Origin: an uncultured Marvinbryantia sp.
GTDB taxonomy: Bacteria; Bacillota; Clostridia; Lachnospirales; Lachnospiraceae
Reading direction: 5' to 3'
Length of the DNA stretch: 63,366 bases
NCBI RefSeq assembly: GCF_905201705.1
Contig: NZ_CAJKOX010000027.1
Coordinates: 1-63,366 of the forward strand
The notes under the pieces: generated by a model
Told to the model about the DNA's origin: nothing
Seen by the model: the letters and a program-made list of their open reading frames with translations, nothing else
Database searches by the model: none
Shown here: positions 1 to 6,447 of the stretch, piece by piece
How the letters are laid out: each line of letters opens with the position of its first letter
Numbering within the stretch: the first letter of the stretch is position 1
Translations under genes and position numbers: made by a program

Positions 1-1
1 T

Positions 2-46
2 TTCTTCGAGCCACAGCTTGCCGTGCTGAAGAAGTTTGAGGATTGA
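2..46 (+). CDS. C-terminal end of an unidentified protein (truncated by window)
   Basis: An open frame enters from the left edge and ends in TGA after 14 codons (FFEPQLAVLKKFED). Nothing upstream is visible, so the family cannot be named. It lies just before other small element-borne genes on the same strand, so it probably belongs to the same integrated element. It could also be a chance open frame. Confidence 0.3.
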   Translation, partial: FFEPQLAVLKKFED

Positions 47-93
47 ATTGGTCTGATATTTTAACAAAATTTACCATGAAAAGGAGAATTGTA

Positions 94-294
94 ATGAAAG
101 TTGGAATCAGAAAACCAAGCATAAAAAAATCCATATCTGCACGAACTACCGGGAAAGCAAAAAGAGCTATTAAAAAAGCGTTGATTCCTGGATACGGCAA
201 AAAAGGAACCGGATGGATTAAAAATCCGAAAAAAGCAGCATACAATAAAATTTACAATAAAACTACTTTTGGTTTAAAGGATTTATTTAAATAA
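94..294 (+). CDS. small lysine-rich basic protein, element-borne
   Basis: A 66-residue protein of unknown function. AAAAGGAG sits about 8 bases before the ATG at 94, a better start than the in-frame codon at 43, which has no ribosome site. The product is very basic (about one third Lys/Arg) with no membrane segment. The N-terminal half resembles a disordered nucleic-acid-binding tail. The second half carries a GYGKKGTGWIKNPKKAAYNKIYNKTT core that resembles short N-terminal modules I recall from Firmicute phage and mobile-element proteins. That resemblance is from memory and gives no function. Strongly AT-rich compared with the chromosomal genes further right, in keeping with transfer. Confidence 0.6.
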   Translation: MKVGIRKPSIKKSISARTTGKAKRAIKKALIPGYGKKGTGWIKNPKKAAYNKIYNKTTFGLKDLFK

Positions 295-369
295 AATCCT
301 TGTGACAATAGAAATGCTTAACCTTGACAACATAATATGCTTAACCGGGCAGCCGGGAGGGCGTGCATA

Positions 370-400
370 TCATCCGCCTGAGTCTTGAGAGGAGGATGAT
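370..400 (+). promoter_or_regulatory. hairpin sequestering the ribosome site of the holin-like toxin
   Basis: TCATCC at 370-375 is the exact complement of GGATGA at 394-399, and A369 pairs with T400. The 3' arm overlaps the GGAGG ribosome site of the small toxin gene, so folding would hide it. Self-blocked ribosome sites are usual in type I toxin mRNAs; a function here is inferred. Confidence 0.5.
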
Positions 401-404
401 GCTT

Positions 405-485
405 ATGAGTACATATGAGGAATTCATGATTATACTGACCATAGGTCTGCTGATAGTTGCGATTCTGAATCTGAAAAATAAGTAA
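405..485 (+). CDS. putative holin-like toxin (Hol-Tox family, type I toxin)
   Basis: A 26-residue membrane peptide starting MSTYEEFMIILTIGLL and ending in a basic NLKNK tail. One hydrophobic helix spans about residues 8-22. The short acidic head, single helix and lysine tail match the Firmicute holin-like toxin family, relatives of TxpA/BsrG-type type I toxins that damage the membrane when over-made. GGAGG lies about 10 bases before the ATG. A consensus promoter faces it from the 3' side (582-610, minus), which would give an antisense RNA over the end of its message. Too short for usual gene callers. Family assignment is by recognition; toxicity is inferred. Confidence 0.75.
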   Translation: MSTYEEFMIILTIGLLIVAILNLKNK

Positions 486-575
486 GCCGCCCTGTCCCTG
501 GAAAAGATAGGCGGCTTCACTTAGCTTATACTTCGCCGGGCGGATAGGTGTGCTCTATCTTCCGGCTGTCTTGTT
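465..575 (-). ncRNA. predicted antisense RNA antitoxin to the holin-like toxin
   Basis: A transcript from the minus promoter at 582-610 would begin near 575 and could stop at the 486-515 hairpin. It would be about 100 nt long and overlap the last codons and 3' untranslated part of the toxin message. This tail-to-tail overlap is the txpA/RatA layout. Ends are estimated from promoter and terminator positions only. Confidence 0.5.
486..515. terminator. hairpin at toxin 3' end, usable by both strands
   Basis: GCCGCC at 486-491 pairs with GGCGGC at 510-515. On the minus strand the stem is followed by TTACTTATTTTTC, a good intrinsic terminator for the antisense RNA. On the plus strand the tail is poorer (TTCACTTAGC). 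Confidence 0.5.
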
Positions 576-581
576 AAGTAT

Positions 582-610
582 ATTATACGCCAGATAACCG
601 CATTTGTCAA
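582..610 (-). promoter_or_regulatory. consensus sigma-A promoter for antisense RNA
   Basis: Reading the minus strand, TTGACA (610-605) and TATAAT (587-582) are both perfect and separated by exactly 17 bases. No protein gene begins downstream on this strand; the promoter fires straight toward the toxin gene. Confidence 0.7.
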
Positions 611-614
611 ATGC

Positions 615-653
615 AAAACCGCCCCTGCGCCAACAGGAACCGGCTACGATAAC
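615..653 (+). repeat. leader element, copy 1 (before SLATT gene)
   Basis: Begins AAAACCGCCCCT, then a short hairpin (CCTG...CAGG), and ends GATAAC just before the ribosome site of the DUF4231 gene. The same start, hairpin position and GATAAC end recur at 1777-1814 ahead of the integrase. Possibly a shared 5' RNA leader of the element. Confidence 0.4.
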
Positions 654-670
654 AAGGAGATTTTTATTTT

Positions 671-1120
671 ATGAACATGGACGAATATATCAAGAAACGC
701 TTAGAACCACAAATTGATTGGTATGATAAAAAATCAATCCATGCCCAAAAAAGATATAAGCAATTTCAAATAGCAGAAATTATTCTTGCAGCCTGCATTC
801 CCTTATTATCTGGATATTCGCGTAATTCAACTTGTATTGCTTTCATTGTAGGTGCATTTGGAGCTATTATCGCCATTATAGAGGCAATTACAAAACTGAA
901 CAAATATCATGAAAATTGGATTCAGTACCGATCCACTTGTGAGTTATTGCGTTATCAAAAAAGTTTATATTTAACAAAATCTTCTCCATATAATCCTATT
1001 GATGAAACCATTGACAACATTTTTGTGAAAAATGTGGAAAACATTATTTCCTCCGAAAATAATCAATGGAAGGTAACAAACATTATGGAGGAAAGCAATA
1101 ATCCAGATAAAGCTAAGTGA
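671..1120 (+). CDS. DUF4231 / SLATT-domain two-TM protein, predicted membrane effector
   Basis: 149 residues. A basic N-terminal helix (about 1-32) precedes two closely spaced membrane helices (about 33-49 and 54-74), then a soluble helical tail with YRSTCELLRYQKSLY. This matches the SLATT superfamily (DUF4231), two-TM proteins proposed by comparative genomics to be pore-forming effectors in nucleotide-signal conflict systems. AAGGAG precedes the ATG. The TIR-like gene at 1345 is on the same strand but separated by a small minus-strand gene whose end overlaps this one by 8 bases. AT-rich and element-borne. The family call is fairly secure; a defence role paired with the TIR protein is inferred. 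Confidence 0.75.
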   Translation: MNMDEYIKKRLEPQIDWYDKKSIHAQKRYKQFQIAEIILAACIPLLSGYSRNSTCIAFIVGAFGAIIAIIEAITKLNKYHENWIQYRSTCELLRYQKSLYLTKSSPYNPIDETIDNIFVKNVENIISSENNQWKVTNIMEESNNPDKAK

Positions 1121-1307
1121 CCGGTTCATATGTTTTATTGAAAATATCAGGTTTGCAAGGATATCTTTCACCATGTACACCTGTTATTATCCAGTCACCC
1201 GGAGAAGCTTTCATTTCACCTTCCAGAGTATGTATTATTTCTTCATGGTCTATTTGATAGGCTTCAACGATTACTGGTTTTTTTCGGAACTTATTAACTT
1301 TTTTCAC
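1113..1307 (-). CDS. small conserved phage-type protein
   Basis: A 64-residue protein with a KKFRKKPV-like head and a PGDWIITGVHGERYPCKPDIF tail, a pattern I recognise from short proteins common in Firmicute prophages; their function is not known to me. A GTG at 1307 follows AGGAGG by 8 bases and is preferred to the GTG at 1316, which overlaps that site. It lies antisense between the SLATT and TIR genes, and its stop codon region overlaps the SLATT stop. Supports the idea that this stretch is part of a prophage. Confidence 0.7.
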   Translation of the reverse strand: MKKVNKFRKKPVIVEAYQIDHEEIIHTLEGEMKASPGDWIITGVHGERYPCKPDIFNKTYEPVT

Positions 1308-1344
1308 ACCATACACCTCCTCATAATAGAAGAAAGGAAATATT

Positions 1345-1764
1345 ATGCCAAATTTATACGATTACAGACTCTTTATCAGCCATGCATGGAAATATGGCCA
1401 AGACTACAACAGACTCATCAATCTCCTCAATAATGCCAAATATTTTTCTTATTACAATTATTCCGCGCCGGCGGAAAAACCTCTTTTCCCCGCTGGTACA
1501 CCAATGACAAATTCACAAATCCGAAACTTGATATCCAATAAAATACGCCCTGCCCAAGTTACACTCGTGCTTTCCGGCATGTATGGGGCATATAGCGATT
1601 GGATGAAATATGAAGTAGATGAATCTATTCGAATGGGAAAACCCATCATTGGAATTTACCCGTGGGGCCAAACTTACGCGCCAACATACATTACTCAAAA
1701 TGCAACTGTAATGGTTCGCTGGCAGACTGATTCTATAGTTAGTGCAATCCGCTCGTTAGTATAA
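1345..1764 (+). CDS. TIR-like (DUF1863 / ThsB-type) protein
   Basis: 139 residues forming one TIR-like domain: strand 1 with YRLFISHAW (about 7-15), a variable middle, LVLSGMY (75-80), SDWMKYEVDES (84-94) and GKPIIGIYPWG (98-108). This is the MTH538/DUF1863 branch of TIR domains, which includes ThsB of Thoeris, an NAD-consuming sensor that makes a cyclic ADP-ribose-type signal. Glu90 in W-x3-E is the likely catalytic acid. No ThsA-like SIR2/SLOG gene is visible in the window. The nearest same-strand partner is the two-TM SLATT protein, which would fit a membrane effector. Function is inferred. Confidence 0.75.
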   Translation: MPNLYDYRLFISHAWKYGQDYNRLINLLNNAKYFSYYNYSAPAEKPLFPAGTPMTNSQIRNLISNKIRPAQVTLVLSGMYGAYSDWMKYEVDESIRMGKPIIGIYPWGQTYAPTYITQNATVMVRWQTDSIVSAIRSLV

Positions 1765-1776
1765 CAACTTTGTTTT

Positions 1777-1814
1777 AAAACCGCCCCTACTAAAGCAGGG
1801 GCAGAAATGATAAC
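1777..1814 (+). repeat. leader element, copy 2 (before integrase)
   Basis: Begins AAAACCGCCCCT like the copy at 615, has a perfect GCCCCT/AGGGGC stem (1783-1788 with 1797-1802) and ends in GATAAC. It follows the TIR stop codon by 12 bases. It may act as a terminator for the TIR gene or as a leader for the integrase; there is no clear T-run. Confidence 0.4.
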
Positions 1815-1933
1815 TATACAGTCACTTATACGGAGGACTATATAATCATCCCTCAACAAGAAGATTATACCACAATCCTCCGGCACCTGTACAGGTGTAT
1901 TTTTATACCCATTTTCAAAAAGGAGGAATCACT

Positions 1934-3217
1934 ATGGGACAAGTCACAACCAGAAAACGCGGAAAGACCTGGGAATATGGCTTTGAAGGAGCCAAAATTG
2001 CAGGCAAGCGCAACAGAATCACGAAAGGAGGTTTCCGAACTAAAGCTGATGCTCTGGAGGCCGGCAATAAAGCCCTGGCGCAATATAACAGTGCTGGTCA
2101 GAGTTTTTCTCCGTCACAGATAAGCGTGGCTGATTATCTTGATTACTGGATGGATAATTACTGCAAAATGAATCTGAAATATAATACACTGAATGGATAC
2201 CGCAAAATTATCGATACACACCTAAAGCCACAGTTTGGGCACTACCGGCTCTGCGCGCTGACAGCTGCCCCAATCCAAGAGTATGCAAACCAGTTAAAAA
2301 TCAATGGATACGCCCGTGGCTCTGTTGTCGGAATCATCAGCACTCTTTCCGGTGCATTGAATTATGCGGTGGAACCCATGCATTATCTCCAGTATAATCC
2401 ATGCAATAATATCCGTTATCCTAAATTCGCACCAAAGGCTGAAACCCGTTTTATTATCTCCCCGGAAGATTTCAGCCAGATTATTGCTCGTTTTGGACCC
2501 GGAACCCCGTTCTACCTTCCGTTGATGCTCGGATACTATACCGGAATGCGCATATCAGAAGCATTTGCCCTGACATGGGATGATATAGATCTGGAAGCGT
2601 GCACTCTGACTGTCAACAAGATTACAGTAAAAAGGAACCGTGGTACAACCATGCAGAAAATAAAAAGAAAAGAAAACCGGGAAGAAAAATCAGCATGGTA
2701 TTTTGGTACCCCAAAAACAAAGGGGTCCGTCCGAACTATCAAATTCGGAGAAACCCTATTCAATGCGCTAAGAAGTGCCAAGCGTAAGCAAAAAGAAAAT
2801 CGTCTCAGATATGGAGAATATTATACCGACATCTTTCTCCTTCCGGAGCAGGATGAAAAAGGGGATAAAATCCTACGGCTCGTAGAGGTAGAACGTAGCA
2901 TACCATGTGCTTTAACTCGCACAGATATGGTATGTGTGCGTGAAAATGGTCAGTATATATCAACAGACAGTTTTAAATATTGCGCACGCGTTATCCAGCA
3001 TGAATTAAAAATTGCTTTTAACTATCACTCACTCCGACACACACATGCGACGATGCTGATCGAGAACGGGGCCGATATAAAGGACGTCCAGGAGAGACTC
3101 GGACATGACAACATCCAGACAACGATGCAGACTTATGTCCATAATACTGAAACTATGTCCAACCGCTCCGTAGACATTTTTGAACAGGCAGTCAACCAGA
3201 AGCTCGTCAACCAATGA
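1934..3217 (+). CDS. tyrosine recombinase / integrase
   Basis: 427 residues, usual length for phage and conjugative-element integrases. An N-terminal arm-binding domain (about 1-50, with KTWEYGFEG) and a helical core-binding domain (about 60-170) precede the catalytic domain. Catalytic positions are visible: Arg in TGMRISE (about 206), HSLRH (about 364), LGHDN and the nucleophile Tyr in TYVHN (about 400). The ATG at 1934 follows AAAAAGGAGG and is preferred to the upstream in-frame codon at 1895. The gene ends 63 bases before the 3' end of rlmD, so the attachment site is probably in or beside that gene. The element extends left, out of the window. Confidence 0.92.
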   Translation: MGQVTTRKRGKTWEYGFEGAKIAGKRNRITKGGFRTKADALEAGNKALAQYNSAGQSFSPSQISVADYLDYWMDNYCKMNLKYNTLNGYRKIIDTHLKPQFGHYRLCALTAAPIQEYANQLKINGYARGSVVGIISTLSGALNYAVEPMHYLQYNPCNNIRYPKFAPKAETRFIISPEDFSQIIARFGPGTPFYLPLMLGYYTGMRISEAFALTWDDIDLEACTLTVNKITVKRNRGTTMQKIKRKENREEKSAWYFGTPKTKGSVRTIKFGETLFNALRSAKRKQKENRLRYGEYYTDIFLLPEQDEKGDKILRLVEVERSIPCALTRTDMVCVRENGQYISTDSFKYCARVIQHELKIAFNYHSLRHTHATMLIENGADIKDVQERLGHDNIQTTMQTYVHNTETMSNRSVDIFEQAVNQKLVNQ

Positions 3218-3280
3218 AAATTTGGTTGACAAATGGTCGACAAAATGCCCTGTGTGGTATGCAAAAAATGTTTAAATTCC

Positions 3281-4630
3281 TTACTTTATGCGGGATAAAC
3301 AGCAAACGGTCTCCACATGCTCCGTAAAGCAGAACATATCTGTCGGCTGTATCTTCTCCACCTTATACCCGTTTCCCGTCAGATATTTTAAATCCCGTGC
3401 CAGTGTCTCCGGATTGCATGAGATGTACACTACCTTCCCTGGCTGCAATTTTACCACAGAGGAGAGAAACGCCTCGTCGCTTCCTGCGCGCGGGGGATCC
3501 ATGAATACCACGTCGACGCTTACGTTTTGTTCTGCCAGGTCTGTCATGAATTTTCCGGCGTCGGCGTTATAGAATTGCGTGTTTGTGACAGCATTTCGTT
3601 TTGCGTTTATGCGGGCGTCGCGAACTGCATCACAATTTAGCTCCACACCAATGACTTCTTTTGCCTCTGCTGCTGCGATTAATCCAATCGTGCCGATTCC
3701 GCAGTAGGCATCCAGCACGCGCTCTTTTCCGGTAAGATGTGCATAATCGATAGCAGTCCGGTAGAGGACTTCGGTCTGCACCGGGTTGACCTGATAGAAG
3801 GATTTTGCGGAGATGCGAAAAGTCTTTCCAAGCAGCGTGTCCTCGATATAGCCGGGTCCATAGAGCACCTTTTCTTTTTCGCCAAGCACCATGCTGGTCT
3901 TTTTATCGTTTACATTTAAGATGATGGTGGTGATATCGGGATGGAGCCTGCGCAGCGCCGCCACAAAATTGTTTTTGGACGGAAGGATCGGACTTGCAAG
4001 CACCAGAACAACCATAATCTGCCCGCTCTGGAAGCCCCGGCGCACCAGCACGTGACGCAGAAGTCCATAACCGGTATCCTCATCATAGGTCTTGATCTTG
4101 AAGGATTTCAGAAGTCCACGGATACTGCGGATAATTTCTGCGGATTTCTGATCCTCGATCAGACACTGCTCTACCGGAATGATTTTATGGGTATTTTCCT
4201 GGTAGGTACCGGAAATGACCTCCCCGTTCCGCGTCCTGCCGAAAACAGCGTGTACCTTATTGCGGTAGTAATACGGATTTTCCATGCCAATAATCGGGTT
4301 GACCTTTCCGAAGGGTTTGAGAAGTTTCTCCACCTGGCGCTGCTTGATTTTCAGTTGCTGCGCATAAGGAATGCCCTGGAACTGGCAGCCGCCGCATTTC
4401 TTCTGAACCGGGCACATCGGCATATCGCTGTGTCGTCCCTCCGACATCTCGCTCTCTGCCGCATCACTGCATCGTCCACCTGTTGTCCCGGTTCCTGCCC
4501 CATCACTGCGCCGTCCACCTAGTATCCCGTTTCTTGCCGCATTTCCGCGTTTTCCTTCAGATTGCCGTTTTTTCATATTTTTATGCAGGCTCCCGCTTCC
4601 CTGCGCACCCAGATCATTTTTCTCTCTCAT
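3281..4630 (-). CDS. rlmD: 23S rRNA (uracil-5-)-methyltransferase, RlmD/RlmCD type
   Basis: 449 residues. Makes m5U in 23S rRNA with S-adenosylmethionine. A 4Fe-4S site CPVQKKCGGCQ begins at Cys73. The Rossmann part has DAYCGIGTIG, DPPRAG and the catalytic cysteine in SCNPETLARD. There is no N-terminal TRAM domain; instead about 72 extra residues include three 13-residue imperfect repeats (34-72). In Firmicutes one enzyme (RlmCD) often does both U747 and U1939, so the exact target is open. The start overlaps the stop of the upstream NYN gene by 4 bases, giving an nth-NYN-rlmD operon. Its 3' end borders the integrated element. Confidence 0.9.
   Translation of the reverse strand: MREKNDLGAQGSGSLHKNMKKRQSEGKRGNAARNGILGGRRSDGAGTGTTGGRCSDAAESEMSEGRHSDMPMCPVQKKCGGCQFQGIPYAQQLKIKQRQVEKLLKPFGKVNPIIGMENPYYYRNKVHAVFGRTRNGEVISGTYQENTHKIIPVEQCLIEDQKSAEIIRSIRGLLKSFKIKTYDEDTGYGLLRHVLVRRGFQSGQIMVVLVLASPILPSKNNFVAALRRLHPDITTIILNVNDKKTSMVLGEKEKVLYGPGYIEDTLLGKTFRISAKSFYQVNPVQTEVLYRTAIDYAHLTGKERVLDAYCGIGTIGLIAAAEAKEVIGVELNCDAVRDARINAKRNAVTNTQFYNADAGKFMTDLAEQNVSVDVVFMDPPRAGSDEAFLSSVVKLQPGKVVYISCNPETLARDLKYLTGNGYKVEKIQPTDMFCFTEHVETVCCLSRIK
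4415..4531 (-). repeat. three 13-codon repeats in the RlmD N-terminal extension
   Basis: Residues 34-46, 47-59 and 60-72 of RlmD align as NGILGGRRSDGAG, TGTTGGRCSDAAE and SEMSEGRHSDMPM. The first two units are also clearly alike as DNA with a 39-base period. They look like slippage or duplication products in a disordered linker. Confidence 0.65.
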
Positions 4631-5670
4631 TTTTTGCTGCCCGCTCTTTTTTTCGGTTTTTCCTTCTCTTTTTCCTTTTCTTTCTCTTTGTCCTTCTCTT
4701 TTGCATCTTCAAAGACAGCGCGGATCTGCTTTCCCTCGCCCTTTGTACGGATGCTTGGGATGCTGCTGATATACTCCTTCAGCCGCGAATAGCCGTAATC
4801 GCGCACTTTAAAATCCTTAAACTGCAGGTGAATTTTATTGCCGAGCGGTCCAAGGGCAATGCCGACGCTGCCGCTGTTCTGCACCTGCTCAACAATATAT
4901 TTTTCCAGGCTTTCTTTGCGCCCCGGATCTTCGTAGAGAGCCACGGACATTTTGGAGCCGTCACGGATGACTTTCAGCTTCGGGAAAGTTTCCAGGAATT
5001 TATAAAGCATACTATACCCATAATTACGCACATCGAAGTCTGGGTAAAGCTTCACCAGACGGCTGCCAACCTCGCCGAGTCCGGTTTCCTTGTCGTTGTT
5101 CTGATTTTCTGTAATGATCTTGATGACCGCTTCCTCCACCTGCTCGCGGCTCACCACATCCGTCTCGCCGGATTTGTGTGCTGTCTGTTCCACTGCCGAA
5201 ACCACAGGTGCTTTCTCTTCCTTCTCTGCGGTGCTGTCTTCAAGCAGCAGTTCCAGCGTTGTAAAAATGTTGCACGCCTGCCGGAAGGGAATCGGCGTTT
5301 TTGCCTCGCCCATGCCGATTACGTTCTGGCCGCTCTCACGCAGACGGCTCGCCAGCCTGGTAAAATCGCTATCGCTGGACACCAGACAGAAGCCGTCCAC
5401 ATTGCCGGTATACAAGATGTCCATCGCGTCGATGATCATCGCTGAGTCGGTAGCATTCTTCCCCTGCGTATAGCTGTACTGCTGGATCGGACTGATAGAA
5501 TTCTGCAGCAGCACCTCCTTCCAGCTCGCGTGCTGGGTACTCGTCCAGTCTCCGTAAATTCGTTTATAAGTAACGTTTCCGTATTTCGAAAGCTCATCCA
5601 GGATCGGTTTGATATATTTTGCGGACACATTATCCGCGTCGATTAACAGTGCATATTTTTCTTCACTCAT
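4627..5670 (-). CDS. NYN-domain (LabA/DUF88-like) protein with two OST-HTH/LOTUS domains
   Basis: 347 residues. The N-terminal NYN domain, a PIN-like ribonuclease fold, spans about 1-150, with acidic motifs ALLIDADN, TDSAMIIDAMD and LVSSDSDF that would bind metal. Two OST-HTH (LOTUS) RNA-binding domains follow at about 175-250 (containing VRNYGYSMLYKFL) and 255-325 (containing VRDYGYSRLKEYI). A Lys/Glu-rich tail ends the protein. The family is proposed to process or bind RNA; substrates are unknown. It begins exactly after the nth stop codon and overlaps rlmD by 4 bases, so all three are probably one message linking DNA repair, RNA binding and rRNA modification. Confidence 0.85.
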   Translation of the reverse strand: MSEEKYALLIDADNVSAKYIKPILDELSKYGNVTYKRIYGDWTSTQHASWKEVLLQNSISPIQQYSYTQGKNATDSAMIIDAMDILYTGNVDGFCLVSSDSDFTRLASRLRESGQNVIGMGEAKTPIPFRQACNIFTTLELLLEDSTAEKEEKAPVVSAVEQTAHKSGETDVVSREQVEEAVIKIITENQNNDKETGLGEVGSRLVKLYPDFDVRNYGYSMLYKFLETFPKLKVIRDGSKMSVALYEDPGRKESLEKYIVEQVQNSGSVGIALGPLGNKIHLQFKDFKVRDYGYSRLKEYISSIPSIRTKGEGKQIRAVFEDAKEKDKEKEKEKEKEKPKKRAGSKK

Positions 5671-6309
5671 TTAGTCAACTCCTTTTTTCTTGCAGATATC
5701 CTGCAGACAGCAGCGGTCACAGTACGGCTTCGTCCGCGCCGTGCATATTTCCCTGCCGTGATAAACGAGCCGATGGCAGAAATCGCTCCCTTCCTCGGGA
5801 GGAATGATCTTCCAAAGCTCCATCTCCACCTTTTTCGGTTCCTTGATGCCGTCCACCAGTCCCATGCGGTTCACCAGACGAATGCAGTGCGTATCCGTCA
5901 CGATCGCCGGTTTGCCGAACACATCACCCATGATCAGATTGGCGCTCTTGCGCCCCACGCCCGGCAGTTTCAGCAGCGCATTGAAATCCTCCGGGATTTT
6001 TCCGTCGTACTCCTCCTGCAGCATCTTCATACAGGCGCTGATATCGCGTGCTTTGCTGTGTCCGAGACCGCACGGCTTTACGATGCGCTCGATATCCTCC
6101 ACGTCGGCCTCCGCCAACGCCTTCACGCTCGGATATTTTTCAAACAATCCTTCCACAACCACATTCACCCTGGCGTCGGTGCACTGCGCCGCCAGGCGCA
6201 CGCTCACCAGCAGCTTCCAGGCCTCGTCGTAATCCAGCGTACAGCCCGCATCCGGGTATTCCTTCTTCAGGCGCTCAATGATCTCCAGCGCCAGCTCTTT
6301 CTTTGTCAT
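5671..6309 (-). CDS. nth: endonuclease III
   Basis: 212 residues. A DNA glycosylase/AP lyase for oxidised pyrimidines. The helix-hairpin-helix LPGVGRKSA holds catalytic Lys121, Asp139 lies in VTDTH, and four cysteines at 189, 197, 200 and 206 form the 4Fe-4S cluster loop. The ATG at 6309 follows GGAGGAGAAGT; a longer in-frame extension has no ribosome site. First gene of a tight three-gene operon with the NYN protein and rlmD. Confidence 0.93.
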   Translation of the reverse strand: MTKKELALEIIERLKKEYPDAGCTLDYDEAWKLLVSVRLAAQCTDARVNVVVEGLFEKYPSVKALAEADVEDIERIVKPCGLGHSKARDISACMKMLQEEYDGKIPEDFNALLKLPGVGRKSANLIMGDVFGKPAIVTDTHCIRLVNRMGLVDGIKEPKKVEMELWKIIPPEEGSDFCHRLVYHGREICTARTKPYCDRCCLQDICKKKGVD

Positions 6310-6398
6310 ACTTCTCCTCCTGCGTACCTTATATTTACACATCTCCTGTTCACGATATCAAACCAGAAGATGCCTGACAGATTATTCCGTACTGTGAA

Positions 6399-6425
6399 TC
6401 TGCGCGCTGCTTCTGTCCGCGCAGA
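6399..6425 (-). terminator. hairpin downstream of MATE gene
   Basis: TCTGCGCG (6399-6406) pairs perfectly with CGCGCAGA (6418-6425). It lies between the 3' end of the MATE gene and the nth start on the minus strand. The T-tract is weak (TTCACAGT). Confidence 0.4.
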
Positions 6426-6447
6426 ACAAATGTCGCCCTCTTTCGCC

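Noticed and set aside
314..346. ATGCTTAACC direct repeat (314 and 337) with TTGACA between
   Set aside because: There is no -10 at the right distance from TTGACA. The repeat is real but its use is unclear, so no promoter is claimed.
1..3217. Complete prophage
   Set aside because: Only one end is in the window; structural, replication or lysis genes are not seen, so a conjugative element cannot be excluded.
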